64,000 nt of DNA. It comes from Antilocapra americana (lineage: Eukaryota; Chordata; Mammalia; Artiodactyla; Antilocapridae). The stretch's first letter is position 1; every line of letters begins with the position of its first letter. A program made the translations under genes and the position numbers. The stretch is from positions 7,827,969 through 7,891,968 of the forward strand of contig ML660774.1 of NCBI GenBank assembly GCA_007570785.1, written 5' to 3'. Positions 1-11,712 of the stretch are shown here, in pieces. The notes under the pieces were generated by a model. It was not told the DNA's origin and did not search any database. It worked only from the letters and a program-made list of their open reading frames with translations.

Positions 1-1499
1 GTTAAGTTTCTAAGCATAATAAAACAATTTTAAAAAGATGTACTGAGTTGTGAATGTGGTGGTGTCTGCTCTGACTCCTACGTCTGCTCCCAGGGACACG
101 TTCTTGGACACAAATAAGTCTGCTCGCTGACACTAGCCCATCCCTGTCTGTGGTGTCTCAGCTTGAGTTTGCTCCCTACCTCAGGGGATTGCGGAAGTTG
201 TTCATAAATGTGAATGGTTTGGAACAGTACCTGCATGTAGGGAATTGTTGGTATTTGTTAGTTGCTATGGTCATTTTTACTGTTTTTATTATTATTTCAT
301 AGGGGCTCTCAGAAGATATTACCTTAATTCAAAGAATTTGCACTGATGAAGGGGGTATTTTAGTAGGTACACCCACTTGTCTTTTTAATCATCTAAGCTT
401 AAGGTTTCTGCTTTATGGTGGGTGTGTGTGGGAAGGATGTTGATGTCAATCAGATGTCTGTTGAAAACTTTCTCTAAAGATAAAAAATACATTGCTTCAA
501 GGATATGTCTTGGATGACTTTTAATAGCACAGGTACAGTAGATACCATTATTCAAATTATTTACTCAAGTATGAGTATTTTCTGGACTCCCACTACTGCT
601 GCAGTTGCTAGTATGTCCTTATAAATGGCTGCCATTTAAGCAGAGCTTGCTGAGTCCTAAGTAATTTACCTCTATTAACGTCCTACTCTTATCATAGCCT
701 ATGAATTAAGGATCAATTAATACTCTCATTTCTTTGTTCAGACTCACAGAGGAGTTAGGATGGTTGCCTTATTACATAGCCAGTGATGGAATTTGGATTG
801 AAATCTACAGTTTAGCCTTAAAGCTTATGCTCTTCACATTACGTTATTTTGTGAAAAAGCCATGAAGAGGAACACATTTCTCTTCTAACTAGATTCATAA
901 ATGTCAGCAGAATGACACTATGGGAGAATTTAACATATAAGGAAATACAGATTTCCTTCTGAATAGTCTGAGTACTAAAGATTTATTAATACACTTTCTT
1001 AAATAATAACCTTAAAAACAGAAATTTGTCGAGTTTCAATGAAAATGAATTTTGAACTACAAGAAAATAAACTCTGCTGGAATTGAGATAACTGTTTCTT
1101 GCCAAAGTGAATTATAATGGACAATTATTTTAAGAGATTTTACCCATGTAAATAAAGTAAAATCTAAGTACTCAGAAATCTGGCATGAACAGTATTTCTT
1201 TAAAGCTTAAGGTACTTTGCAGTCTTAATTGTTAACCAATCATAAATGATTTCTAATAAATACCTAGAAGGAAGAAGCTTATAAAACATTATTTCTGGGT
1301 AAGAGATCTGTAGATTTTTTAAAGTAAGAGATCCCTAGAAATTTACTGATGAAATTGGTGGGGTTTTAAATAGGGAGGTGGTTTCTTTCTCCTTTCCTGA
1401 TTGCAAGCTAACAAAGCATCGGGTTATATAAGAAGCCCAAACCAAAGGAGTTAGGGTCTCTAGAGACGCTGTAAGAAGAGATTGGAAGGTGTAAGGTAC
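1..1499 (-). other. SORBS2: SORBS2 intron, downstream of the cassette exon
   Basis: Sequence to the left of the last visible SORBS2 exon, so intronic if that exon model is right. I found no further exon with convincing splice sites. The only recognisable content is a diverged MIR-like stretch around 620-815, listed separately. Confidence 0.6.
620..815 (-). repeat. MIR SINE, diverged
   Basis: Read on the plus strand this matches the reverse complement of a MIR. It has the order expected: a 'cctactcttatcatagcc' segment, then a 'cacagaggagttagg' segment, then 'catagccagtgatggaattt'. These correspond to the well-known MIR core and its tRNA-unrelated flank. It is heavily mutated, as expected for an element shared by all mammals. 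Confidence 0.5.
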
Positions 1500-2141
1500 C
1501 ACTTGGCAGTCTGAGGACTCAGAGGCCGCAGCGACTGCAGGGCTTTGTCTCTCTGGCTGAAGAGGTGTCTTTGCAGTCTCTGGAGGAGGCTCAGGTGGCT
1601 GTTTGTGGCTTTCAGGATCGTGTCCCGAAAGGGGAGCTATCTGAATGGAAAGAGATGCTGTGTGTTTCTCAGGCACTGGGTTAGCGGGTGGTGAACAAGG
1701 CCCTTTGAGAAATGATGGTGCTTCAACAGATTTGGGGAACTGGGGAGGACTGAAGGTGATGCTGCTTCCTGGACCCTGGTGATGGATTAGTCTCAGTGTG
1801 GAAATCCTCCGAGTTTGAGAATCTTGGGTGTAGTCCTCTTGGAGAAATGGGGTACTCATGTCAGCTTTTGGTGGGGGACCTGTGCTGGAAGGTGGTGGTA
1901 GTGGATTAGTGATTTTTTGTGTATATGACACAGTTGTGTTAGATTCTTCAGAATATACAATTGTCTGGCTAGAATCATCATTAGAATACATAGTTCCCTG
2001 GAGAGGTGTTTTGTTAGTCAAGAACTCTGTACAGGATGGAATTTGTGTGTTAGTTACTAATTGAGCTAAAATGTCACCCTTTGTATGATTGGTTATCAAG
2101 GAGCTACAAAAGCTCTCTTTTCTGGGTGGTGGAAGGGGTGC
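1500..2141 (-). CDS. SORBS2: SORBS2 long proline-rich (probably cassette) exon
   Basis: An open minus-strand stretch of 214 codons starting directly after a good acceptor (a long pyrimidine tract, then cccag, at 2142 and up). It begins A-P-L-P-P-P-R-K. Its phase is 0, exactly the phase left by the exon at 2926-3050, so it reads through in frame. Two donors 3 bases apart are possible: gtacct (exon end 1500) and gtggta (exon end 1503). Both keep phase 0, giving 214 or 213 codons. The encoded segment is rich in Pro, Ser and Thr with no obvious domain, although P-L-P-P-P-S and E-P-P-P-E runs could bind SH3 or WW domains. SORBS1 has a comparable long proline/serine-rich segment at this position, after its S-L-A-A-K-G motif. 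Inclusion is probably tissue-specific, since the shorter SORBS2 protein I know of joins the previous exon straight to a later one. The open frame continues to 1335, but that part is intron read-through. Confidence 0.75.
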
Positions 2142-2925
2142 CTGGGTTACCAAAAGCATCCGGAGAAGGAAATAATGTTGAAGGAAAAACAGAGAGAAAG
2201 TCAAAGTTAATCATTAAAGAAACCAGTGTTAACTCTACCCTTAAAGAAAGTAAAGCAATGTCACACTTCCTTATTATGCTATACATTTTGTTGGCCAGAT
2301 TGAATGATCATGTTTATTTCATTTAGAATTCATTTTTATTTATTGTCAATAGTTGCCTTCTGGGGGAAAATAGTTTTATAGAGAATATGTTATCAAGTTT
2401 GTCTCTATCTACTTCCTGGGAAATTAGGTTAAAGTGAAAATATTTTCTCTTGGTATATTTTTAGACCTTGAGGTATATATACAGTATTTACTCACATTGT
2501 TTTGGTAATACATTTCATGCCTGTGACAATTTTACTAGTATCTCCAACACTGAGTTTGTTTGGTTAATGTAATGAGAAGTTGCATAACTCATATTTATTC
2601 AGTAAATAATATACTGCTGGCCTTATAACTTTGAAATCCAAATCATCAACTGACTGTTTGTTAAGAATTAGAAAATATCCTGAAAATTATACAAGAAACT
2701 GAGGTGCTTTTATCAGCTGAATCAGAAGAAAATAAAAATCAGTAACCTGTTTTGAATTTAAGACTTGTCTTCTATGTTGTAAATACAAGTTAATACAAAT
2801 GCAGAAGCAACATATTAAGAATAAAACATATCAAAATAGGCATGTTACTAGAAAAGAGACTCTGGAGCAGTGGCCTAATAACCATGCTTTAAAATAACAC
2901 AGTGGACAGCAGTGTGCAGGATTAC
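2142..2925 (-). other. SORBS2: SORBS2 intron
   Basis: A 784-bp AT-rich intron between the 125-nt exon and the long cassette exon. It starts gtaatcc at the donor and ends in a pyrimidine-rich tract and cag. No repeat or further exon was recognised. Confidence 0.75.
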
Positions 2926-3050
2926 CTGAGTTGGCGATTTTTTTTCTTGTAGATTTGGTCGAACGCTTCTAAAACCTTTTGCTGCAAGAGAGGAATATGT
3001 GGCATCTCCATTCAGTGTCTCTTGATTTCGATCATTGTAACATCTCCAAG
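2926..3050 (-). CDS. SORBS2: SORBS2 coding exon (125 nt) with S-L-A-A-K-G motif
   Basis: SORBS2 (ArgBP2) is an adaptor that links Abl/Arg and Pyk2-type kinases, vinculin and the actin cytoskeleton at Z-discs, stress fibres and synapses. This exon encodes the conserved N-terminal stretch reading [14 protein letters not shown], then [17 protein letters not shown]. The S-L-A-A-K-G-[FY]-R-S-V-[RH]-P-N-L core is shared with SORBS1. Splice sites are an acceptor 'ttaataaaag' and a donor CAG|gtaatc. The exon starts with two bases completing an Ala codon begun by the 27-nt exon and ends in phase 0. Relative to human as I recall it, R-C-Y replaces R-S-Y and E-K-K replaces D-K-R; these are ordinary substitutions. 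Confidence 0.95.
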
Positions 3051-3283
3051 CTTTTATTAAGAGAAAAAAAATCGGATACAAAAATATCTACATTCACTTT
3101 TAACATATTTTAAAAATAACATTTATTTTTATTTCCAATATTGAAATTTTCTTTTTAGACATTAAAAATGCATAACTGTGTATGGAATTTAAGTTTACTC
3201 TAAGAGTAACAATGTGGCTATGCATATGTTTTAAAAAAAACTCACAACAAATGTAGCAGTTATTCAGAATAGTTTTTTGGTAC
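3051..3283 (-). other. SORBS2: SORBS2 short intron
   Basis: A 233-bp intron between the 27-nt and 125-nt exons. The donor is gtaccaaa and the acceptor ends aaaag after a tract of T and C. Nothing else was seen. Confidence 0.85.
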
Positions 3284-3310
3284 CTGAGTCTGGTGACTGA
3301 GAATCACGCC
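3284..3310 (-). CDS. SORBS2: SORBS2 27-nt micro-exon
   Basis: A 27-base exon encoding (G)-R-D-S-Q-S-P-D-S, flanked by ttcttctag and gtacca. The first two bases complete a Gly codon whose first base is the last base of the exon at 6330-6422. The last base starts the Ser/Ala junction codon of the next exon. The resulting A-A-G-R-D-S-Q-S-P-D-S-A-W-R is the known SORBS2 N-terminal sequence. Because 27 is divisible by three, the exon could be skipped without a frame change. It is too short to be found by ORF length. Confidence 0.93.
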
Positions 3311-6300
3311 CTAGAAGAAAAAGAAATGTTGAAATTAGTTCTGTGGTGAAACGAACAATGCAGTAAAGATCATTTGGCAAAAAACCATGTCATTTTGTTT
3401 TTTGGACAAACATTATCTCAGTTCTAAAACTCTGGGTATATAAAATATACTAATGGAAGTCTGTGTATTTGTTTATACTTCAATTAGACTAGAATTAATT
3501 AAATATGGTATATAATTAAAACATTTATCAAACACTGATTTTCCCCTCAGTATTATTGCAATAATTCAATTTTACCTTATTACTGCTTAAGGTGAACATA
3601 TGAATTTTTAAATTTAAGTTTGAAGGATCAAAAGTTTGGTAAACAATGAATGGTTCTCCCAGCAATGAATCAAACCAGCAGATCCTTAGCTTTCAATGCC
3701 ATCAATTTTTGGTAGCTTTAATTCTTTACTTTAAGAAAGTGTAAAATACACTGCCATATTATGTGATATTTTCAAATCATTCCCTAGACTTTGAATTTTC
3801 TTATTGCCATTTTAGAGTGATTTTATATTCAACAATGAAAAGGCTGTTTCAAGTATTCCACTGTCTTGCAGTAAGCATTTCGGTACTAATAAATTGCTTT
3901 TGATAATACAGCTGGAAAGCAGCCCTATGACATATTTACTCTCAGTTTATTTGGAATTATACTTTCAAGAATCTCCTATAAATTATGCACAATTTTAGGT
4001 AATCAGTTGGTATTGCTTGGCTCTATGATACCACAGGGCCACCTTCACTTGGAATCATAAAGCCTTAATTTTGGAAAGGATCTTAGAGGTCATACAGCCT
4101 AATCTTCTGTCCAGGTCCTGGACGTTAATGATTCAGATTTACTTTTAAGTGGGTGGTCCTTTAAGGATCCTCAGATGTACAAACATTTCAGTTTCTTAAC
4201 GTAAATCTAATTTTAGATAAATAAAATGGTGAGTGCCAATTTGCTACTTTACTAATATTATAGTTCTTCGGAGGAACTAAAAGTCATACAGCATCCCACA
4301 TGGACACTGTTCACCATAGCTCTATTTTTATTTCACCCTTACCAGGAAAGCTTAGGAAAGGGAGGGCAAGTGTGGTGGTTTGGAGTGCGTAATAAGACAC
4401 ATGTCAAGTAAAGAGAAGAGAGCTTTTTGGTTATTTTTTTTAAGGGTTGGGCAGGTAAATAACTTGGCAGATGCTTGGAGAAAATGGTTTTGTCTAATAT
4501 CTTGAACCCTCTTCATGACGAGTCACTTGTGAAGAAAACAGAATTCTAGGGATCAGAACCTTTAATTTTTCGTAGTCTTTAGTGGGTGGTGATTGCATCT
4601 TTGAAAATTTAGGAATGAGTAAATGGGACAGGTTTAATGTTCCCTGGCTGTTCTGTGCACGAATACAGTCTTTGGGAACGAAGAACTGTAACTGCTCCTC
4701 CCTCTTACAACAAGCACTCCCTGTGTGCTGCAGAAGGCGGCCAGCACGCCAGAGAAGTTGTCAAGGCATTTCTGGCTTGGTGCCGGGATTGGCCTTGATG
4801 TCCTTAGCGGTCCTTTCCACCCTTATGATTCCAATATTATGATTTTCATGCAGCTGTGTTTATGGTACCCCCTACCTCATAGTCTCTGCTCTTGGGTTTT
4901 ACTTAAATTTCTTTATGATATGCTATATTAGACATTTTTCTTTAAAGTTATGTTGATTTTAATTCTTATAGCCCCTTTCTTTAGAGGGTTCAAGTACCTT
5001 GCAAGAATTAAATGTATTAACTAAATTCAAGTCAACTAACTGAATGGCTACTGTGTTTGTCAGTACTGTGATAAACCTGTCCATTTGTTTTCTTCATTTA
5101 CCCTCATTTAATTCTGACAAATCCTTATGAGTTGGGGAAATGCTTGTTTTTCTAACATTTTCTGCACTCACATACCATGAGCAAACATGTACAAATACAC
5201 ATATAAAGAGAATTTTTTTCAAACCAAGTGAGATCATTACTACAGGTAATATATTATGGAACTATCTGGCTTTGTATTTAAACTTAGACATTGAAATCTA
5301 TTTATGGATTGAAGGTGGTGGGCAGGAGTGGGATTCTCCACATGGAAGCTTGATTTTTCCTCAACAAAACTGGATAGTTTAGGGTCATGTGGCTTTGAAG
5401 TCAAGGATATCCTGAATAATTGACTAATAAATGCATGTGTATAAAAGACACTAATACACACAGTGAAATTAGAATTATTTAAATATCCTTCATCCCGTTC
5501 CCACTAATGTTCCAAAACTCATGAATATTATTTTAAAAACCAAAGGAAACCCCAACTAACCAAGGAAAAATAAAATTGACCAACCAACTAACCAGTCATC
5601 TAATGATATGGGTATATTTCAGGGTCTAGAGAGACTAGGGTTGAAGTCATGAAAGATTATTTATTATAAAAAGACGCACTTCAGTGGATGCTGAAATATC
5701 ACACTCCCAGTTACTTTCTAGAGTATATTTATACTTGTAAGTTCATGTTATTTTTAACTGGACCATGATGTTTAAAAATATATATTAGAAAGCTCTTTGT
5801 TGATTGGATTAAAGGAAGATTTTAAAGTCTCTTTCAAAGTTAATATTATATCATTTTATTTGCAACCTTTGACAAAGAAGCAAATTAATAAAGATTCAAT
5901 TTCCTGCATATCCCACTTCTGACACTCTGTGCCTCCACCCTCAACAGCTTTTAGGTTAAAAAAAAACAAACAAGAAAAGTGCCTATGAGTTATCTTAATT
6001 AAATATGTTACTTTAGTTCATGCAGTACAAAAACTTAGTTGTTAAAACTTGCAGCTACTTAACACATTTTTGGCAAGTGACTATTGTTTTTAATTAGGTT
6101 TTGAAAATATTTTCTACAAGATATCAGTTCCCTTTGACTTTTTTTATTTTTAGAGCAAAACAGTCATAAGGGATAGGAGCTATTCTTGAGACAAGAAAAA
6201 TAAGAACTGCGGGGCATTAGAAAGGTATTTACAGCCACTTTCATCATCCAAACAGAATAATTCTGGAAAGAGAGAAAGGTCAGAGAAAGTCATTCAAAAG

Positions 6301-6329
6301 TGACATTCTGTGAGTTAGTGATATTATAC
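3311..6329 (-). other. SORBS2: SORBS2 intron, 3.0 kb
   Basis: An AT-rich intron with one diverged MIR (about 5036-5140) and a faint old repeat near 4040-4130. No other exon, RNA gene or recent insertion was recognised. Confidence 0.75.
5036..5140 (-). repeat. MIR SINE fragment, diverged
   Basis: The plus strand resembles the reverse complement of MIR: 'ggctactgtgtttgtcag', then a spacer, then 'catttaattctgacaaatc' and 'cttatgagttggggaaat'. The identification rests on a consensus recalled from memory, and the divergence is high. Confidence 0.45.
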
Positions 6330-6422
6330 CTGCAGCCAACAGGTTTGGAGAACTCTGAACTCTCTTCACAGATGTTAATGTAACAGACATGGCAGCACGT
6401 TTGCGAACACACCCACCGCTAT
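6330..6422 (-). CDS. SORBS2: SORBS2 coding exon (93 nt)
   Basis: Encodes (D)[17 protein letters not shown], then [13 protein letters not shown](G), the N-terminal block of SORBS2. The acceptor is ttgcttccag and the donor GCAG|gtataa. The first two bases complete the Asp codon opened by the exon at 11663-11712, and the final base starts the Gly codon of the 27-nt exon. An internal ATG (Met before S-V-T-L-T) is present and could serve as an alternative start. K-R-V-Q-S-S-P-N-L is basic and serine-rich, a plausible phosphorylation and 14-3-3 type segment, but that is inference. Confidence 0.95.
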
Positions 6423-8420
6423 CTGGAAGCAAAAACATGACATAGCAGAGGCCACAGCAAAGGAGGAAGCAGGTGCATTGTCATGCGTTTCAGTGAAATG
6501 TGACAGACATCCACGAGAGATGAACCGTCAGCACTAGCAACCATGGACTACATCTGCGAAATTTACACCTACCCCAAACTAAACCGAAACAAAACAGAGG
6601 GGAAACGCCAGGGTTATGTCTGAGAAATAGATGCCAATGATTTAGTAAAAAAAAAAAAAATCAGATTTTATACTTAATGTTTTATGGTTTTTCTTTGAGG
6701 AACACCATGTATAGAACTGAACTTTGTTTATACCATTTGAATTCAACTATTAAATTTACAAGCAGCATAACCAGCTTTTAGAGTTATGAATATCCTGTAT
6801 TTCAGGATTAAGAGCTATGGTATAACATACTTTCATATCCATCATTCTAGGTTTTACTGTATTTGAGCTATTATGATTCCTGAAGACAGGTCAAAGGACC
6901 TCTTGAAGTAAAAGTTGTTACTTGTTATAGACATAAAACATTTGATATGTAAGATTCATAAAGAAAAACATTCTGTGTCTTCCCACAGTTATTATTAGTT
7001 ATGGGAAATTTGCCTAATTGAGATAAGCAATATTGATATATACAGTACTGAAATGACCATGTTTAAAAAATTAGTTTTTGTACTTTTGAACAATAAGTGT
7101 ATGATTTATGTATTTACACGTAATGCAAATCACAATATGAAGCAAAAGAAGTGAAACTGCATCAGCTATTTTAATATGATTTGAGAAGCTTAGCGTAACA
7201 AGACTTCTAAAATTGGAAGGTTAATGTTCTATTTCGGAACAGATTCCGATTCCATTCCCACATTCCTTTGTAGCTGGAATGTGCAATAAATAGTTTTGCT
7301 CATTCCCCTGGAACCAAAAGAACTTAAATTTAATTCTTTTCGAAAGCTATAACAAAAAGATAAATTCTATAACGACCAATATTATAATTATTATATTTTG
7401 CCACATGCTTGTCTTACATATTGCTTTCCTGTGTTTCTTAAGGAGTGTATCCCTTTGTTTATTGGACACGAGGGAATTGAGTGCTAAAAGTATGATTTGA
7501 ATTAATTGTTGGTAAAATCACAAGTAGTAAGGTCAGCAGACCTTTAAATTGATAGAATGATTCTCATGTCAAAATATGTTTTTAAATATATACTTAAAAT
7601 AGCAAGTTTGTAATGCAGATAATACTTAAAACAGAGAAATGGGACAACAAAATAAAGTAAATCAAATAAACCAAAGACCAAATATAGAAAGACATAAATG
7701 GTAAAAACATACAACCAAATGTATCTTCAGGAGAGACACCAATAGGATTTTAGCAAACTCTGCAAATGAAAAATAGCCATGGGGGATGAATGTTTCTGAT
7801 AAAACAGAGGTAATATTGAATACGCAATATATAGCAGCTATCAGGGCCTCAAAGGGTTAAGTATTCCGGGATGCTGACAGTGTGAGTGGAAAGCTCTCAT
7901 TTATTAGAGATTACATTTTCTAGTTCTTTTAATTCTGAACATCTGAGGAACAAGCAGAGATGCAAAGGGAAGAATTCAGAATCAGGAGACCCAAGGTTAG
8001 GTTGCTGGTTAAACCTTTGGTTTCCAAAACTCTGTATTAAGCACCCACCACAGTGGATTCACAAGGGTTTGGGAACATAGTTCACATTTTTGAGGAAAAC
8101 ACAGTGATGTCTATCAGACAGACACTGCATCCACCACTAGCCTGAGGCAGTTCCCAGTTTCAACATCAGAGATCCTGTTATCTTCCTTTAGATGATGTCA
8201 TATCTTTGTAAATCTGGGTTTTTGGTGATTGTTGTGGTGGAACGCAAGTGCCCTATGAAAGTCACCAGGGACAGTAATTGAGAGCAGTGAAATACAATCT
8301 AATTCTGAGTCTGAGAAATTGTATAGCGCCCAATATACACAGGCATCCCAGTAGTAATAAGTAACTGTGGTAATAGGAAATTGGATAAATGATTATTTTC
8401 TTCAATTGAAGTATATGAAA

Positions 8421-8631
8421 TGAAGTGAAGTGTTAATCACTCAGTAGTGTCCAACGCTCTGCAAGTCCATGGACTGGGGCTTGCCTGGCCCTTCTGTCCA
8501 TGGGATTCTTCAGGCAAGAATACTGGAACAGGTTACCATTTTCTCGTCCAGGAGATCTTCCCAACCCAGGGATTGAACCCAGGTCTCCAGCATTGCAGGC
8601 AGACTCTTTACCATCTGAGCCACCAAGCTCT
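8421..8631 (-). mobile_element. Bov-tA-type SINE
   Basis: On the plus strand this reads as the reverse complement of a ruminant tRNA-derived SINE. It starts at the BovB-derived end ('cactcagtagtgtccaac'), passes 'ggcaagaatactggaa', and finishes at the tRNA-like end with 'accatctgagccacca'. It is near full length at about 210 bp and clearly mutated from consensus. Confidence 0.92.
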
Positions 8632-9579
8632 AAAGTAATCTTGGCTGTTTGGAGATGCCATAGAGGTATATTGAAGTGTATGATTTTGTTCAAATCGCTT
8701 CTGAGTTGATAGAACATGAGCACTTACTGAATTGCCTGAACCTAACTGCTTAATAAGTACAACTATCAGGTACTTCTTTTGGCTTGAGGGTGCGTGAAAA
8801 ATTACTGAGCTGTCTTGGCCCCGTCAACCAAGAAAGTGTGGGAATCTCTGGGTTAAATAATTTTTGTATTCTACGTAACTCTAAGAACTCGGTAAAATGA
8901 TTGGAGAATTTTTCTTTATTAACAGTTTAATAAAGAGCTTAATTTGAAAAAGTTGAGGCATTGGTTAAAGTGCTAGAATGAAAAAATCTATTATATCCTG
9001 TTTCTTCTTCCTTATGTGTTGATACCTCCTGCTATTTCTTGAAGATGCTATCTTACATATTTAGGTCGTCCAAAAGAACCTCAATGCTGCCTTCACCTTC
9101 ACACTCGCTCATGACTGCTCACGCTTCCAGGCAGCGGCAAGACCCTCGGTAGCTGCTTCTACTGCTGGAAAACACTCACAGGAGTAAACCATATACAATG
9201 GAGCATTTGATGTCTTCTTCTCTCTCCTCCCCAGCAAAGATTTTCCTTTGAAAATAGTGGACCAAAAATTCTAAGAGTACAAATACAGCACGTTTTGTAT
9301 ATTTTATACATTATTTAGATACTTTAGTATGAGAAATGTGTCACAGTTCCCTTGGCAGGTTTGTACTGGGCTAAAAACAAAGAGCTGCTTTGAAAGAATC
9401 TTATTTTTTTTTAACCTTTAGTGACTGACACATGATCAATGAAATATTAATATCTCTCTTTAATGATTGACAGGTAGATAATAGAGACCTGTTTTATTTA
9501 TTGGATATTTATGAGCTAATTTCTACTTCATTTTGAGATACAGTGACAATGCTTTCTTCAGCTCCCTACAGTGTTGAAA

Positions 9580-9582
<3 letters not shown>

Positions 9583-9617
<35 letters not shown>
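9583..9617. repeat. (TG)n microsatellite
   Basis: About 17 uninterrupted TG units just outside the left target-site copy of the neighbouring SINE. Likely length-polymorphic. Confidence 0.97.
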
Positions 9618-9618
<1 letters not shown>

Positions 9619-9633
9619 CGTGTATAGTTCTAT

Positions 9634-9860
9634 GTGTGCACGTGATGAATCACTTCAGTCATGTCCAACTCTTTGTGACTCTGTGGACTGTAGCCCTCCA
9701 GGCTCCTCTGTCCATGGGATTCTCCAGGCAAGAACACTGGAGTGGGCTGCCATGCCCTCCTTCAGGGAGGATCTTTCCCACTCAGGGATCAAACCTCATC
9801 TCTTACATCTCCTGCATTGGCAGGTGGGTTCTTTGCCACTAGCACCATCTGGGCAGCTCT
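9634..9860 (-). mobile_element. Bov-tA-type SINE with 11-bp target-site duplication
   Basis: The reverse complement of a ruminant SINE ('cacttcagtcatgtccaact' through 'ccactagcaccatctgggc'). It is bracketed by the direct repeat TATAGTTCTAT at 9623-9633 and 9861-9871, which marks the insertion site. Confidence 0.93.
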
Positions 9861-11662
9861 TATAGTTCTATATATATATTTTCAAAAGTTGTATGTTTTA
9901 TAGTAACATTGTAGTATTACTTTGGCATTTTAAACACAGGGTTCCAGTCACTTCTAGTTAATTTTGTATTCATATATTTGAATAACATATTTTCATGCAT
10001 ATATAGATGTGTAAATTCACTCATGTAATCAAAATATCTGCAAATTAACATCCCATATAGAGCCCAGCTCACTCCTTTTAATGAGAGAATGCTTTGGAGG
10101 GTTATATTCATGCTACTATAGCAGTAACTTCATTTAAGTACCCTGGAGAACTAAACAAATTTACAAATTTATATTTGCCTACTTTGTTATTGGGGATTGA
10201 ATTCTATGAACAGGGAGGTTAATTATTGAATGCATTGTAATGAATATGATACACTTAGTATAATCACATAGTATACATGTCATAATAAGGTTATAATAAA
10301 TAGGAAAATCATAATAAATAGGAAAATCAGACTCCACAAAATGAAGGATATTGGGAAATTATGTTCAACTTAAGTCTGCAAGAAAACGCTGCAGAACAGT
10401 CAGTGAATATAATTTCCTCGTGTGCATGTCCCACTGGGGTGATTTTGCAGTTTCACAGTATGACTTAGACAAGCTCAGTGATGGGCTCTCTGTTCTATTT
10501 GATTTCTTCAGTCTCCTTTGCCTAATAATATTTATCCTTTCATTTCCCATGTATAATTCTCACATCTCCAATTGTCCAAATGACTTTACTTGGTTCATTT
10601 CCAAGATTACAATTTCTGTTGATTTCTAAGCCTTCCCTGTACTTGTTGACTGTCTCCAGTGTCCTCATCTTGCCTGCACACCTATGAGCTGACTGCATCT
10701 CCAGGGGCCAGCTGCCCAAACTCTCAGAGGTCAGTTCCAGCTGGTTTCTGCTAAGGGGCAGCCGCTGAATCACATTGAATCACGTTCAGAGCGCATGTCT
10801 CTACACTTGATCTAGGGATTAGGTATTGGTTCTCACCAGTGGTTGTTAATCCTCCCTTGAGGCATTTTGATAACAAAAGACAGCAAAAATGCAACTGGCT
10901 TGATGAGAGAAAAATATCTTCCACTATGCTTTCTCCTTTGCTGTAGAGTGATCACTTATGGGTAGCAAGTTACAAAATACAAGTTACAAAATTTCAACTT
11001 GCTTTCCAGAATTATTCAATACTGAATATAAGAATTTCAGGAGAAGGAGAAGGTGAAAATGTAAGCTAAAATAATTAATGGGGAGAAAAAGCATATGTAT
11101 TACAAAATTTTTTTTACAATTAATCTATATACAATATGGGGTTCAGAGCACCAATGTTAAGCTATTTGGAGATACCATTATCACATCTAAAAATATAATA
11201 CTTAAGACTCTAAGTGTATTGTGTCTATGGAATAATTAAACTGACTTCCTGTGAAGTTTTGGCACTCTATCCACTCTCGCTGTCAACCTAAAATGTTTAT
11301 AGAATGGAGAATTTTAAATGTTCTCTCTCTAGAGCAACCTGCCTATGAATTTAGCCTATTTTAAGTGAGAGTTCTCAAATATATGCATCAAATGATAGAC
11401 CTTTTCCTAGGGTTTATAGGAGTTAATGTCATGATATAATTACAGAAAAAAAGGAGTAAGAACAGACAACAAAACATAAAATTATACTTTTGATAGCTGT
11501 AAGATTGAAGTACAAAAATAAAGAAATCAAATAATGAATTTGACTATCTAAGAAACTCAGTATCACATTTAGGATCAGCCAAGTGCTAAACTAATGATTT
11601 AGGGCCACGATGATTTTTAGAGAGTGAGGCTGAAGAGTTTAAAACTAACAGAGACAGCATAC

Positions 11663-11712
11663 CTGTGTTCATTTTGACCTTGGAGGGTTTGTTATTTAAG
11701 TCTTCAGTTTTC
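11663..11712 (-). CDS. SORBS2: SORBS2 exon with the start codon
   Basis: A 50-nt exon with acceptor tttctacag and donor ACAG|gtatgc. The ATG lies at 11672-11670 in the context GTCAAAATGA, and the exon gives M-N-T-(D), which joins to S-G-G-C of the next exon, the familiar SORBS2 N-terminus. The 40 bases before the ATG are also open in frame (K-T-E-D-L-N-N-K-P-S-K-V-K). They may be 5' UTR, or coding in an isoform that starts further upstream. The presence of an acceptor proves this is not the first exon, so at least one more 5' exon lies at higher coordinates or beyond the window. Confidence 0.9.

Larger units (their letters stand above)
6423..11662 (-). other. SORBS2: SORBS2 intron, 5.2 kb
   Basis: The intron between the start-codon exon and the 93-nt exon. 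It holds two Bov-tA-type SINEs and a TG microsatellite, listed separately. The stretches 6423-8420, 8632-9582 and 9872-11662 show no recognisable exon. The region at 10261-10330 contains a short tandem of a roughly 18-bp AT-rich unit. Confidence 0.75.

Noticed and set aside
1335..1499. C-terminal 50 or so codons of the 289-codon minus-strand open frame
   Set aside because: They lie beyond both plausible splice donors of the SORBS2 cassette exon and are most simply intron read-through. Likewise, the first 21 codons (2142-2204) are the intronic pyrimidine tract.
8421..8631. tRNA-like sequence within SINEs
   Set aside because: The tRNA-related heads of Bov-tA and CHR elements are SINE promoters, not functional tRNA genes. 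No intact cloverleaf was seen.
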